64,000 nucleotides of DNA from an uncultured Cyclobacteriaceae bacterium. GTDB taxonomy: Bacteria; Bacteroidota; Bacteroidia; Cytophagales; Cyclobacteriaceae. Numbering within the stretch: the first letter of the stretch is position 1; every line of letters starts with the position of its first letter. The stretch lies in assembly GCA_937146645.1 (NCBI GenBank), contig CAKZRQ010000051.1:62001-126000 (forward strand), given 5' to 3'. The translations under genes and the position numbers were made by a program. Shown in pieces: positions 42,693 to 52,206 of the stretch. Below the pieces are notes generated by a model, which was not told where the DNA came from, did not search any database, and saw only the letters and a program-made list of their open reading frames with translations.

Positions 42693-42923
42693 TGCCTAGG
42701 CGAACTTTTGATTTAAGATGCTATCAATCTTTTTATAATGCAAATGGCTAGCAGGAGACTGTGATTTTCTGAAAGAGGTGTCATTCGATTCTTATATAAA
42801 ATCAGCCAAAATGACCGATATTTTAAGTGATCTGAAAGGAATTAAGACAAAATGGCTTAAAAACTCAATTGGAACAGATTTTACTTATAGGTGCTCGTGT
42901 TCAATCATAAAAATATTCAAACC

Positions 42924-43352
42924 ATGAAACTTGTAAGATATAATCATTTACACAGTCCAAAGACTGATACATTTTCTAACATGATCGATCAGTTTTTCAA
43001 CGATTCTTTTCCAGCTGGCGAAAGACATTTCAATCCAGCAGTAGATATTTCTGAAGACGAGAAATCTTACGAAATAGACCTTTCTGTCCCAGGAGCAAAA
43101 AAAGAGGATTTCAAAGTAGACCTAACGGATGGAACTTTGAAGATCTCTGGTGAGAGAAGGAAAGAAGAAAAAACTGAAGGAAAGAATTTCCACAGGGTTC
43201 AAAGTCAGTACGGGAAATTTGAGAAGAGTTTTCATCTTCCGGATGACGCCACCTCGCAAGGAATCGAGGCGAGCTATGTCGATGGAATTCTGAAGATTCG
43301 AATCCTTAAAGAGGAAAAGAAGATTGAGAAATCAGTAATTGAAGTAAAATAA
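42924..43352 (+). CDS. Hsp20 small heat-shock protein
   Basis: A 142-residue alpha-crystallin-domain chaperone: N-terminal arm, then FNPAVDISEDEKSYEIDLSV and the signature GTLKISGERR, ending with VDGILKIRIL and a short C-terminal tail. It holds unfolding proteins during stress. The ATG at 42924 is preferred over a GTG 11 codons upstream, whose residues are unlike family N-termini. The 231-base upstream gap shows no clear TTTG/TAnnTTTG promoter, so an alternative sigma factor is possible. Confidence 0.93.
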   Translation: MKLVRYNHLHSPKTDTFSNMIDQFFNDSFPAGERHFNPAVDISEDEKSYEIDLSVPGAKKEDFKVDLTDGTLKISGERRKEEKTEGKNFHRVQSQYGKFEKSFHLPDDATSQGIEASYVDGILKIRILKEEKKIEKSVIEVK

Positions 43353-43356
43353 TTCG

Positions 43357-43390
43357 AAGAGTGGGGCAACCCACTCTTTTCTTTTTTGTT
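43357..43390 (+). terminator. Rho-independent terminator after hsp20
   Basis: A perfect 9-bp stem AAGAGTGGG/CCCACTCTT (43357-43365 with 43370-43378), loop GCAA, then a T-rich run. Confidence 0.88.
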
Positions 43391-43519
43391 AAATTCAAGT
43401 GGGCTGTAAAGGCGGTTAATTGATGTTAATTTGGGTGATTCTCTAATTCATCCAGAACATTAATTCAGACGAATCGCTTTAATATGCGTTGTTAATGGAC
43501 AATTAAAAATTTGAATTCT

Positions 43520-45019
43520 ATGAATAAGAGACAATTCTTCTTTGGGATGATTTTAGCCTCCGTAATGGGAGGTTTGGTTGTGTTGGCCGGACTCAGGTTT
43601 TTTGTTCAACCAGATGCTGGGCAAACCTTTGACGAAAAGCAACAGGCAAGCTTTGTCAACTTATTATCCGATAAGGATTTTACCATACCCGATGGAATAA
43701 ATTTCGTGGCTTCTGCGGAGGTGGTAACCCCAGCTGTGGTCTATGTGAATAGTAAAGTGAATTATCAGAGAAGGGGTAACCGAAGTGAACTCGAGGAGTT
43801 ATTTGGATTTCCTCCAAGAGAGTTTAATCAGGAAGAAGGAATGCCACCGCAGGGCATTAGTTCAGGATCTGGAGTAATCATTTCCTCTGATGGATACATA
43901 GTTACAAATAATCATGTGGTAGAAGGGGCTAATGAGGTTAGTATTTCCATGGAAAATAATAAGCGCTATCAAGCCAAGATTATTGGAACTGATCCTACCA
44001 CGGATCTGGCCTTACTTAAAATTGAAGATGAGGGATTACCATTTGTAAGATTTGGTGATTCAGATGATACGCAGATTGGAGAGTGGGTTCTAGCGGTAGG
44101 TAATCCTTTTAACTTAAATTCTACTGTTACTGCGGGAATTATTTCTGCTAAGGCAAGAAATATTGGAATCCTCAGAGGGGTAGAGAATGACTTACAAATT
44201 GAATCCTTTTTACAAACTGATGCAGTTGTTAATCCTGGTAATTCAGGCGGTGCACTAGTCAATCTCGCTGGAGAACTAGTTGGAATTAACACGGCTATCG
44301 CGACGAGAACAGGGACATTCAGTGGATATTCATTTGCTGTACCGAGTACTCTGGTAAAAAAGGTAATGGATGATCTAATGGAATATGGAACCGTTCAAAG
44401 AGGACTTTTAGGAGTCAGAATAAATAATGTAAGTCCTGAACTTCAGGAAGCTCTGGATCTCAATTTATCGGTAGATCAAGGAGTTTATGTTGCCGGTGTG
44501 AACGAAGGAAGTGGAGGAGCTGAAGCTGGATTGAAGGAAGGCGATGTGATTGTAGGAGTAGATGGTAGAGAAACTAATAATGTGGCTACTCTTCAGGAGA
44601 TGGTGGCCCGTAAAAGACCGGGTGATCAAGTGGAAGTAGATTTCATCAGAGATGGAGAAAAAATGTCGGCTAAAGCGACTTTGAAGAATTTCGATGGAGA
44701 TACCAAGATCGTAATCAAAGAGCAGCCTAAGGTTATGGAGTTTGCTGGGGTGACCTTCGGAGATCTTGATGAGGACCTCATGGAAGCGCTTGATCTGGAT
44801 GGTGGTGCTATGATTGATTCGGTTACGAATCCTGAGTGGAGAAAATCAGGTGCTCGAGTAGGCTTTGTCATCACTTCCTTAATTAGCGAAAGTGGAAGAG
44901 TAAGAATTACTTCACCTGAGCAATTAATCGAAGAATTGGCGGACTTGGAAGGTGAGGAGATAGTTGTCTTGGGGACGTTCCCTGATGGTACAGAATATTA
45001 CTTTGAGGTAACTCCTTAA
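43520..45019 (+). CDS. HtrA/DegP-family serine protease (second copy)
   Basis: 499 residues: N-terminal membrane anchor or signal (FFFGMILASVMGGLVVLAGL), protease domain with H132 (TNNHVV), D162 (TTDLALL) and S242 (GNSGGAL), a good PDZ domain (about 295-390) and a second, weaker PDZ-like domain (about 405-499). It sits next to hsp20, each with its own terminator, which fits a stress-response region. The first 70 residues differ from the paralogue at 29396-30844, while the protease cores are closely alike. The ATG at 43520 is chosen over an upstream TTG. Confidence 0.92.
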   Translation: MNKRQFFFGMILASVMGGLVVLAGLRFFVQPDAGQTFDEKQQASFVNLLSDKDFTIPDGINFVASAEVVTPAVVYVNSKVNYQRRGNRSELEELFGFPPREFNQEEGMPPQGISSGSGVIISSDGYIVTNNHVVEGANEVSISMENNKRYQAKIIGTDPTTDLALLKIEDEGLPFVRFGDSDDTQIGEWVLAVGNPFNLNSTVTAGIISAKARNIGILRGVENDLQIESFLQTDAVVNPGNSGGALVNLAGELVGINTAIATRTGTFSGYSFAVPSTLVKKVMDDLMEYGTVQRGLLGVRINNVSPELQEALDLNLSVDQGVYVAGVNEGSGGAEAGLKEGDVIVGVDGRETNNVATLQEMVARKRPGDQVEVDFIRDGEKMSAKATLKNFDGDTKIVIKEQPKVMEFAGVTFGDLDEDLMEALDLDGGAMIDSVTNPEWRKSGARVGFVITSLISESGRVRITSPEQLIEELADLEGEEIVVLGTFPDGTEYYFEVTP

Positions 45020-45040
45020 AAAAAGATTATTATTTAAATG

Positions 45041-45067
45041 AAGCCGGCAGAAATGTCGGCTTTTTTT
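45041..45067 (+). terminator. Rho-independent terminator after the second htrA
   Basis: A 9-bp stem with one G-T pair (AAGCCGGCA 45041-45049 with TGTCGGCTT 45054-45062), loop GAAA, then T run. Confidence 0.85.
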
Positions 45068-45112
45068 GTGCATTGAATAATTCTTACTTTCAATTATTCC
45101 ATTTACATACTC

Positions 45113-46351
45113 ATGAAAACCCTTACCTCAATTCTCAGCCTTTCGGTATTTCTAAGCTTTGCCTCTCAGGCACAAATAATTCAAGATAGAGTACAGAAAC
45201 TCGATGCCATGCTTGAAGAAGCAATTGCAGAGCAACAAGTCCCAGGATTGGTTGCTATGGTGATGAAAGATGGAGAAGTGGTATACCATGAAGCTAAAGG
45301 TTTTTCCGATGTGGAATCTGGAATTGAGATGAGTAAAAATTCCATTTTCAGAATTGCTTCTCAGACTAAGGCCATTACTTCTACGGCTGTAATGATTCTT
45401 TGGGAAGAAGGTCACTTCAGACTTGATGACCCAATTTCAAAGTATATTCCAGAATTTGAGAATCCCACAATTTTAAAGGACTTCAATGAGGCGGATAGTT
45501 CTTACACATCGGTTGAGGCCGAAAATCAGATTACAATTAGACATTTACTTACCCATACTTCTGGGCTAGGTTATGGGGTTATTGATGGGGATTCCAGAAT
45601 GAGGAAGATTTATCAAAAAGCTGGTGTAGTGGATCTTTTTACCACTGAGAATGTAACGATCAAGGAAAGTGTAATGCGTTTGGCAGAGCTTCCTCTCCAC
45701 CATGAACCAGGAGCTCGATTTACTTACAGTGAAGGCCTTGATGTTTTGGGTTATTTCATAGAAGTAGTCTCAGGAATGCCCTTTGATCAGTTCTTACAAG
45801 AAAGGATTTTTGATCCCCTAGGCATGGATGATACTCGATTCTACTTGGATCAATCACAAGGGGATCGATTGGTATCTGTACATACATATCAAGAGGGAGA
45901 ATGGGAGGCTTTTCCGGTAACTTTTTACGATCCGGATTATCCAAAAACTGGAGCGAAGGCCTTTTTCTCTGGGGGCGCTGGACTTTCAAGCACCACTGCA
46001 GATTATGCGAAGTTTCTTCAGATGTATCTAAATGATGGAGTGCTGAACGATGCACGAATTCTGAGTCCCACGACTATTGAAACTATTATGTCAAATCAAG
46101 TTGGCGATTTCCTAGGTGATGGAGGTAAAGATTACGGATTGGTATTCGGTCTTGTGGACCAGAAAGGAGTAGCACTTGGCGGCATTGGAGGGCTTGGAAC
46201 TTTCGATTGGGGCGGTTATTTCAATACTCAATATTTTGCCGACCCGAATGAGAACTTAATTGGTTTGATTTTTAAGCAAACCAGCGAGTCTGGTAATGGC
46301 GACCAGACCGGGTGGAAATTTCGTCAGATGGTGTTTGCTCTTGTAGAATAG
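45113..46351 (+). CDS. Serine beta-lactamase-fold hydrolase (class C-like)
   Basis: A 412-residue exported protein (signal SILSLSVFLSFASQAQ) of the Beta-lactamase/PBP4* family. It has the catalytic S83-x2-K86 (SQTK), Y205 in TYSEGLD (the YxN-type motif, with Glu in the third position), the HTSGL loop and FDWGGYFNT as the third box. Such enzymes are esterases or D-aminopeptidases more often than antibiotic resistance enzymes. Full length; a single gene with terminators on its upstream side. The stop is 3 bases from the convergent TPR gene. Confidence 0.85.
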   Translation: MKTLTSILSLSVFLSFASQAQIIQDRVQKLDAMLEEAIAEQQVPGLVAMVMKDGEVVYHEAKGFSDVESGIEMSKNSIFRIASQTKAITSTAVMILWEEGHFRLDDPISKYIPEFENPTILKDFNEADSSYTSVEAENQITIRHLLTHTSGLGYGVIDGDSRMRKIYQKAGVVDLFTTENVTIKESVMRLAELPLHHEPGARFTYSEGLDVLGYFIEVVSGMPFDQFLQERIFDPLGMDDTRFYLDQSQGDRLVSVHTYQEGEWEAFPVTFYDPDYPKTGAKAFFSGGAGLSSTTADYAKFLQMYLNDGVLNDARILSPTTIETIMSNQVGDFLGDGGKDYGLVFGLVDQKGVALGGIGGLGTFDWGGYFNTQYFADPNENLIGLIFKQTSESGNGDQTGWKFRQMVFALVE

Positions 46352-46354
46352 GAA

Positions 46355-47302
46355 TTAATCATTTGCTTCGAAATACTCCATCAAATCGCTCTCTGCGGCG
46401 AGATAGCCAAAAGAAGTATAAGAAGATCCATCCATCATTTTCCACATTAATTCCTTTGCTCTGGCTGTATCTCCATTGTATAAAAACCAATTCGCGACTC
46501 CATAGCGAACCGCATCATTCGAAGGATTAGCCGGGCCTTCCTGAAGCAGAGAATCTACAGGTAACCAACCCTTATAAAGCTCACATAAATCAGCATAGCT
46601 TTGGTTTTCTATCACAGTGCTATCAACATTAATGGGAGCTAACATCAGGTCAGCTTTTTCTGGGTCCTTTAACCTCTGCTGAATCATATAGAGCCAATGA
46701 GTGCTGGATACGATATTGTCATATCTGGAACCACTTTCCCTGCACTTGAGATAGGATTCATAGGCCTTTTCATAATCATGTGTCAGATAGTAGGCCAAGC
46801 CCAAATGATAGTAGATATTTCCATGAAGAGTACTCACTGGAATATTCAGGGCATTGGGCATGCCGTCAGGCTCGATTTCATTTTCTGTTCCCTGAATCAA
46901 CTCGGCAGCTTTTTCAAGGTCAGCAATGGCCTTGTCAAACTCCCTTAGACTAATGAATCTATGCCCTCTGTGTCTGTAAAGTTTTGGTTCGCTAGGAAAG
47001 GATTCTATCCCCTCGGAATAAATATCAATCGCATCCTCATATCTTCCTAGATAAGCCGTTCGCCTCCCATACCAAATGATCTTTACAAGATCATTTGGAT
47101 CGCCTTCAAAGTTAGCCTTAGCCTCTTCATATTGCTCCAAAAGCCTTGCCGAAGGTTCTGAAAGCTCAAAGGTCTTACCTAAAGGAGTTATATAGCTCCC
47201 TTTGGCGATGATTACCTGGTCAGTTTTTTCTACAGCCTCATTACTTTGGCTACAAGAAAAAATCAAAATCGATAAAAATAAAAGAGGAATGATTCGATTC
47301 AT
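46355..47302 (-). CDS. TPR-repeat lipoprotein
   Basis: A 315-residue lipoprotein (Cys17 in LSILIFSC) with at least three tetratricopeptide-like repeats. The clearest are around GRYEDAIDIYSEGIESFPSE, EFDKAIADLEKAAEL and HLGLAYYLTHDYEKAYESYL. TPRs mediate protein contacts, here probably in the periplasm. No partner is identified: the neighbours are a convergent hydrolase and a SulP transporter on the same strand 46 bases downstream of its start. Function unknown. Confidence 0.82.
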   Translation of the reverse strand: MNRIIPLLFLSILIFSCSQSNEAVEKTDQVIIAKGSYITPLGKTFELSEPSARLLEQYEEAKANFEGDPNDLVKIIWYGRRTAYLGRYEDAIDIYSEGIESFPSEPKLYRHRGHRFISLREFDKAIADLEKAAELIQGTENEIEPDGMPNALNIPVSTLHGNIYYHLGLAYYLTHDYEKAYESYLKCRESGSRYDNIVSSTHWLYMIQQRLKDPEKADLMLAPINVDSTVIENQSYADLCELYKGWLPVDSLLQEGPANPSNDAVRYGVANWFLYNGDTARAKELMWKMMDGSSYTSFGYLAAESDLMEYFEAND

Positions 47303-47348
47303 TTTAGTGGAGGATTGATTCCCCTAAATATAGAATCTTCCTATGGAA

Positions 47349-48878
47349 TTAGATTTCGTCTACCACCAACTTGTAATTCGGGTCCTCCATCACATTTACA
47401 TCCACAAGTTTATCTGCATTGGAAATTAGCTTTTGACAATCTGGACTCAGGTGCTTTAGATGAAGGGTTTTTCCAACTTTCTGATATCGATCGGTGAGTT
47501 TATTTAATGCCTCAATAGCTGACATATCGACCACCCGGCTTTCAGCAAAATCAATAATTACCTCATTCGGATCATTTTGAACGTCGAACTTTTCCGAGAA
47601 AGCAGAAACTGAACCGAAGAATAATGGGCCATACATTTCATAGTGCTTGACGCCATTTTCATCGATATGCTTCCTTGCACGAATTCGCTTAGCGTTATCC
47701 CAAGCAAATACAAGAGCGGCTAAAATCACTCCAATCAACACAGCAAGCGCAAGGTTATGGAGCACTGCTGTGACTAAAGTAACTAGCACCATCAGAAAGA
47801 CGTCAGACTTTGGCATTCTATTGAAAGTCCTTAAGCTAGCCCATTCGAAAGTACCAATTGATACCATTATCATTAGTCCGGTGAGTGCTGCCATCGGTAC
47901 CTGCTCAATTAAGCTGCTACCAAACATGATAAATACTAAGAGCATCACAGAAGCAACAATTCCAGATAGTCTCGCTCTGGCTCCTGAGGAGATATTGATC
48001 AAACTCTGACCGATCATCGCGCATCCTCCCATACCCGAGAATACACCGGAAAGCATGTTTGCGACACCCTGAGCTACGGCTTCTTTATTTCCCCGACCGC
48101 GGGTTTCGGTGATCTCATCAATGATATTCAATGTCAAAAGACTCTCAATTAATCCTACTCCGGCTACGATAGCTGCGTAGGGGAAAATGATCTGTAGCGT
48201 CTCAAAAGTGAAAGGAACCGCGGGGATGTGAAAAGGAGGGAAGCCACCTTGGATACTGGCCATATCACCAACGGTTTTGGTGTCTAGCCCTAGAAGTTTT
48301 ACTACGGCAAAAATTACCAGAATAGCAGTTAATGAAGAGGGGACTACTTTGGTGAGCTTTGGTAATCCCCAAATGATCAGCATAGTGAGAAAGACTAAAC
48401 CCAACAGGATATAAAGCGTGCTTCCGGTCAGCCAGTCCCCAGCAGCGTTCTTGAACTGATCCAATTGGGACATAAAAATGATGATCGCCAACCCATTCAC
48501 GAAGCCAAAAATCACTGGATGTGGGACTAATCTCATGAGTTTACCTAGTCGCAAAGCTCCTGCAGTGACCTGTAGAATTCCGGCTAAAACCACGGCAGCG
48601 AAAACATACTCAACGCCATAATCGGCTGCGAGGGAAACGATCACCACGGCCACAGCGCCTGTAGCTCCAGAAATCATACCCGGGCGACCACCAAGAATGG
48701 AGGTGACCAAGCCCATCATAAATGCAGCATAAAGGCCTGTAAGTGGGGATAAGCCCGCAATGAACGCGAATGCTACCGCTTCTGGAATCAGAGCCATGGC
48801 CACTGTTAAGCCGGAGAGCACCTCAGTTTTGTAATCAACCTTCTGGCTGAAATCGAAAAGATTCAGATACTTTTTCAT
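47349..48878 (-). CDS. SulP-family anion transporter with STAS domain
   Basis: A 509-residue transporter. The membrane part has about 12-14 helices with the SulP signatures AMALIPEAVAFAFIAGLSPL and GGRPGMISGATGAVAVV, and ANMLSGVFSGMGGCAMIGQS. A C-terminal cytoplasmic STAS domain (about 415-509) includes VIIDFAESRVVDMSAIEAL. SulP members carry sulfate, bicarbonate or other anions; the closest pattern that I recognise is the BicA-like sodium-bicarbonate group, with low certainty. The ATG at 48878 removes 13 unlikely upstream residues. Confidence 0.87.
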   Translation of the reverse strand: MKKYLNLFDFSQKVDYKTEVLSGLTVAMALIPEAVAFAFIAGLSPLTGLYAAFMMGLVTSILGGRPGMISGATGAVAVVIVSLAADYGVEYVFAAVVLAGILQVTAGALRLGKLMRLVPHPVIFGFVNGLAIIIFMSQLDQFKNAAGDWLTGSTLYILLGLVFLTMLIIWGLPKLTKVVPSSLTAILVIFAVVKLLGLDTKTVGDMASIQGGFPPFHIPAVPFTFETLQIIFPYAAIVAGVGLIESLLTLNIIDEITETRGRGNKEAVAQGVANMLSGVFSGMGGCAMIGQSLINISSGARARLSGIVASVMLLVFIMFGSSLIEQVPMAALTGLMIMVSIGTFEWASLRTFNRMPKSDVFLMVLVTLVTAVLHNLALAVLIGVILAALVFAWDNAKRIRARKHIDENGVKHYEMYGPLFFGSVSAFSEKFDVQNDPNEVIIDFAESRVVDMSAIEALNKLTDRYQKVGKTLHLKHLSPDCQKLISNADKLVDVNVMEDPNYKLVVDEI

Positions 48879-48994
48879 AGGTATAGGTTTGAGCAATCCA
48901 ACAAAATTTGGATTCACTCCAATAGGTTTGGCAAAATGAAGCCGCGAAGTTACGAATTTTGGTTTACACCAAATTTTATTCTGGAAACCTTCCC

Positions 48995-50266
48995 TTATTT
49001 TTTATCAAAACTCAAAGGATGCAGCAAGGGTAGGATCAATGAGCTCGCACACCGCAACTGGAAAGAACAAATGTTGGATGCGCTTAAATACGCCTTTAAT
49101 TCATCCGATGAAACCCATTTCCCTTTAGCTTCTGATGGTTTTTGTTCAACCTCTATTACTTGGTAAGTAGAATCGTTCTGGTAGAATCTACCTCCTTCGT
49201 CACACTGAATAATCTCGTATTTCACTTGTCCTTCTTTAAAGGGTGCTTTAGGATTAGGTTCTTCTGGGGTGGATAGATAACTAGGATATAGTGCTGTTGG
49301 GGTGGAAATACCACACTCATGGTCAAAGCGAACAAGAAATTCTAATTCGCCCGTCGAACGAGTATACAATAATTGAACAAGGCCCTGTCCATCTATTTTG
49401 TACAAAGGTTGTGACCATGCCTTGACCTCTCTATTGGTAGCAGAGAAATGAAACATGCCAATGCTTGAAGATTGACCATTAAGAGCCTTAACTCCATTAG
49501 AATCGACTTCCCATTCCTTTAAATCATCGAGAGGAATCATTTCAAACTCCTTCAGTGTCGAATAATCTCCACCTGGAAAATTTAGCTGGAAAGGCTTCTT
49601 TTCACCCTCTTTCCAAAACCCATCCCAATCGAAGACAGCCAGCAAGGAACGAAGGTCAGCGTTCAGGAAGTTATCATTCCAAAGTACTCCCCAAAGGGAT
49701 TTTAGGGATGCCCATACCATATTTTCCTGTGTAGGGATAGGAGAGGAGCTTTGTAAGTAATGATGGGTTTTGCTCTTTTGATAGTACTTACTTCCAAGGT
49801 CATGCTGCATACTGTGTGTAATCAAATGACAGCCTGGATAGAAGCTGGTAAAGTTCTCTACGTAAGCTGTAGCCTTTCCACCATGTAGCTTAAGGTAGTT
49901 TGCAGGAGTGCTCTGTATCGTAGGACCAAACTGAATCACCCCAGTATTTCCAGGTTCAACGCGGGCTTGAAGCAAAGTATAAATTTCATCACCTGATTTA
50001 AAGAAAATAAGTCCTGTTAAGGCGCTCTGAGGTTGGTAAAGCATTAGTTTCTCATCGGCTGGATTGGATCTGTTTTTAAGCCCAGTTACCTGAAAAAAGC
50101 CTTTACTTTTATGAGAAAGAACCCCATCTATGATAGACCACTTGTCCTGTTCGGACAAAGCTATTTCCTTAAGCTCATATTCAGATTTCGTTCTGGTATC
50201 CTCGATAAATTGAATTAGCTCTTCACTCGTTTGAGCAAAAAAAGTGTCTTCCGGTAGTTTACTCAT
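48995..50266 (-). CDS. NDP-hexose 2,3-dehydratase family protein
   Basis: A 423-residue protein of the Hexose_dehydrat family. It is built from two related halves: the first with GFFQVTGLKN, TGLIFFKSGDEIYTLLQARV and EPGNTGVIQFGPTIQSTP; the second with SQPLYKIDGQGLVQLLY, ELEFLVRFDHECG and TALYPSYLS. Family members such as those of antibiotic deoxysugar pathways dehydrate dTDP-4-keto-6-deoxyglucose at C2-C3. It overlaps a GT61-like glycosyltransferase gene by eight bases, with a sugar epimerase upstream. No rmlA/rmlB or 3-ketoreductase is nearby, so the pathway is incomplete here. Confidence 0.82.
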   Translation of the reverse strand: MSKLPEDTFFAQTSEELIQFIEDTRTKSEYELKEIALSEQDKWSIIDGVLSHKSKGFFQVTGLKNRSNPADEKLMLYQPQSALTGLIFFKSGDEIYTLLQARVEPGNTGVIQFGPTIQSTPANYLKLHGGKATAYVENFTSFYPGCHLITHSMQHDLGSKYYQKSKTHHYLQSSSPIPTQENMVWASLKSLWGVLWNDNFLNADLRSLLAVFDWDGFWKEGEKKPFQLNFPGGDYSTLKEFEMIPLDDLKEWEVDSNGVKALNGQSSSIGMFHFSATNREVKAWSQPLYKIDGQGLVQLLYTRSTGELEFLVRFDHECGISTPTALYPSYLSTPEEPNPKAPFKEGQVKYEIIQCDEGGRFYQNDSTYQVIEVEQKPSEAKGKWVSSDELKAYLSASNICSFQLRCASSLILPLLHPLSFDKK

Positions 50267-51194
50267 GTGTGATATGACTTATAACTTCCTTTGGGTTTAT
50301 ACTTGGTGAAACTTCCCCACCATGTGGAATAATTATTAATTCCATACCTAGTGCTTTTGCAAGCTTGATCTGAATCGGTTCATTCTTAAAATCTGCGCTT
50401 TCCTGAATGATCACTTTGCTCTTAGGTGCCATCCAAATCATATTCAAAAGCTCAGCGCCTCGAATCCCAATGATAAGTTTTGCATTCGAAAAAACCGAAA
50501 TCTGAGATTTTAAAGATTCATCCCCAGGGTAATACCTATTTACTTTGAACCCTTTCTCAACTAGAAATCGATGGATTTCCTCACCATTTCCAAGTTGCCG
50601 TCTTTCTGTTCCATAACCGGGGAACCATCTGGCTTCTTTGCCTTCTTCAGAATCTAGAATTTCAGGAGGTTTGGACCTTTCTATTACCACAATATCATGA
50701 GAATTTGAAGTTGAAACACCCCAGTTTTTAAGATGTGAAATAGTTTTTTCGAGATCTAACTTTATTGTTTCTATTAGATTTTCATACTGGTCAAGGTATC
50801 TATCCCATCTTGGAATCAGGATTTCATTACCCCTGATTCTGAAATCATGGTAGGTAAATATCGATGCATTTTCCCCTCTTGCCGATAGCTCTAATTTCAA
50901 AAATTGTCTTTTGATTTTTCCGCTGATGGATTTCCAATCAGCCCTTGGAACATCCATCCCTTTGTTGGTCATTTTCTCAAAAGAGAAAGGAATTTCTTGC
51001 TCCTCCAGATACTCACTGAGGATGGCATCAGTCAGAGGATTGCATGAATCAAAAATTAAATCCTTGGATGATATGAAATCCTGGTTTTTCCTTAAAAAAG
51101 TGACTACGGGCAAAAAATAGCCAAGCATATAATGCCAGTAATTTCCCAGATCACCACCTCTTTTGGTATCGGCTATGAAATATAGTTTTTCCAA
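50259..51194 (-). CDS. GT61-like (DUF563) glycosyltransferase
   Basis: A 311-residue protein. It ends with the conserved C-terminal part of family 61/DUF563 enzymes: FSNAKLIIGIRGAELLNMIW, then PKSKVIIQESADF and a final IPHGG region. DIVVIERSK lies in the central strand. These enzymes transfer xylose or related sugars to glycans. No signal peptide or membrane helix is present, so it is probably cytoplasmic. It is coupled (8-base overlap) to the 2,3-dehydratase gene, which suggests the two act on the same sugar. The family call is moderate. Confidence 0.7.
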   Translation of the reverse strand: MEKLYFIADTKRGGDLGNYWHYMLGYFLPVVTFLRKNQDFISSKDLIFDSCNPLTDAILSEYLEEQEIPFSFEKMTNKGMDVPRADWKSISGKIKRQFLKLELSARGENASIFTYHDFRIRGNEILIPRWDRYLDQYENLIETIKLDLEKTISHLKNWGVSTSNSHDIVVIERSKPPEILDSEEGKEARWFPGYGTERRQLGNGEEIHRFLVEKGFKVNRYYPGDESLKSQISVFSNAKLIIGIRGAELLNMIWMAPKSKVIIQESADFKNEPIQIKLAKALGMELIIIPHGGEVSPSINPKEVISHITHE

Positions 51195-51256
51195 AAAAAT
51201 GCCCTTTACTAACTAAGAACAGAAAGAAAAGCGAAAATTGAAAAGGAAGAATTAAA

Positions 51257-52165
51257 TCAATTCATTTCACCGCTCACATATTTCCTCCAATTATGCTCTT
51301 CCTTGAAGCCCAGAACCTCTTTGATCTTCCTATTAGAGAAGAGAGCCTCATGTTCTTCTAAATCTCTTTTTAGTGGAACACCTGGAAAAAATCGTTCTGC
51401 CAATTCCTTACTTGGGATTATCGCTCCATTATGGTCATTTCCTGCATTGAATACTTCGAAACCCAGCCCATCTTTTTGTATGCATAAATCCACAATTTGC
51501 CCCAGATCTCGGGCATCGATATAGCAGAAAGCATTTCTTCGCCTAACCTCCGGATGCTTGAAATAATGAGGAAAGAGTTCCTGATACTCATGCGGCTCAA
51601 TGACATTTCCGATCCGTAGAGCATAAATATCAACCCCTGATCGTCGCTGAAAAGCTCTAGCTGTTTTTTCGTTTATCACTTTAGATAAGCCATAACTATC
51701 CATTGGATTTATATCATAGTCCTCATCTAGTGGGAGGTAATCCGGATCAGTCTGCCCATCCGAAAAGCATATACCATACGTAGTCTCTGATGAAGCGATA
51801 ATGATCTTTTTGATCCCAAGCTTTACCGCCGCTTCTATGACATTATAGGTGCCGATGGTATTCACCCTGAAGGTTTCATTATCAGGGTTAATAAGAATTC
51901 TGGCTACTGCTGCAAAGTGAACCACCACGTCAAATTTCGGAACCCCAGTTCCAGGCTCCAATTCGTCGAATCCGGCATAAGAGCTCATGGCATTGAACAT
52001 TTGGCCGGAGTCTGTAATGTCCGCGATCAAATTATCCACTCCGGGATGATCGAGTGGCTTTAGGTCCACATTCATTACCCTGTGTCCTTGGTCTAGCAAA
52101 TAAGGAATGACATGTTTGCCGGCTTTTCCCGAGCCACCCGTGAAGAAAATTCGTTTAGGGTTCAT
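51257..52165 (-). CDS. NAD-dependent sugar epimerase/dehydratase (extended SDR)
   Basis: A 302-residue extended SDR: NAD-binding TGGSGKAGKH (9-18), the D34 that binds NAD ribose, SSETTYG (125-131) and catalytic Y158-x3-K162 (SYGLSK). The substrate-binding half has IDARDLGQIVDLCI. Family enzymes act on nucleotide-sugars or on related uronates; the exact reaction is not shown. It is separated by 62 bases from the glycosyltransferase and by 41 from the large secreted gene upstream, all on one strand, so a shared transcript is possible. Confidence 0.8.
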   Translation of the reverse strand: MNPKRIFFTGGSGKAGKHVIPYLLDQGHRVMNVDLKPLDHPGVDNLIADITDSGQMFNAMSSYAGFDELEPGTGVPKFDVVVHFAAVARILINPDNETFRVNTIGTYNVIEAAVKLGIKKIIIASSETTYGICFSDGQTDPDYLPLDEDYDINPMDSYGLSKVINEKTARAFQRRSGVDIYALRIGNVIEPHEYQELFPHYFKHPEVRRRNAFCYIDARDLGQIVDLCIQKDGLGFEVFNAGNDHNGAIIPSKELAERFFPGVPLKRDLEEHEALFSNRKIKEVLGFKEEHNWRKYVSGEMN

Positions 52166-52206
52166 TTATATTTCGATTTGACTATTTCCTATCGGGTCAT
52201 TTTTTC

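Noticed and set aside
42869..42893. Promoter TTG...TATAGGTG before hsp20
   Set aside because: The spacer is about 14 bases and the -7 box lacks TTTG, so it does not fit the Bacteroidota consensus.
45113..46351. Antibiotic-resistance beta-lactamase
   Set aside because: The SxxK/YxE/WGG motif set and length fit the broad PBP4*/esterase group, with no feature specific to true class C beta-lactamases.
48958..48973. Hairpin TTTGGT-TTAC-ACCAAA as terminator of the dehydratase gene
   Set aside because: No T-run follows on the minus strand and the stem is only six A/T-rich pairs.
48936..49166. Short plus-strand open frame starting MKPRSYEFWFTP
   Set aside because: It lies almost wholly antisense to the end of the 2,3-dehydratase gene, has no family resemblance and no promoter; treated as a shadow.
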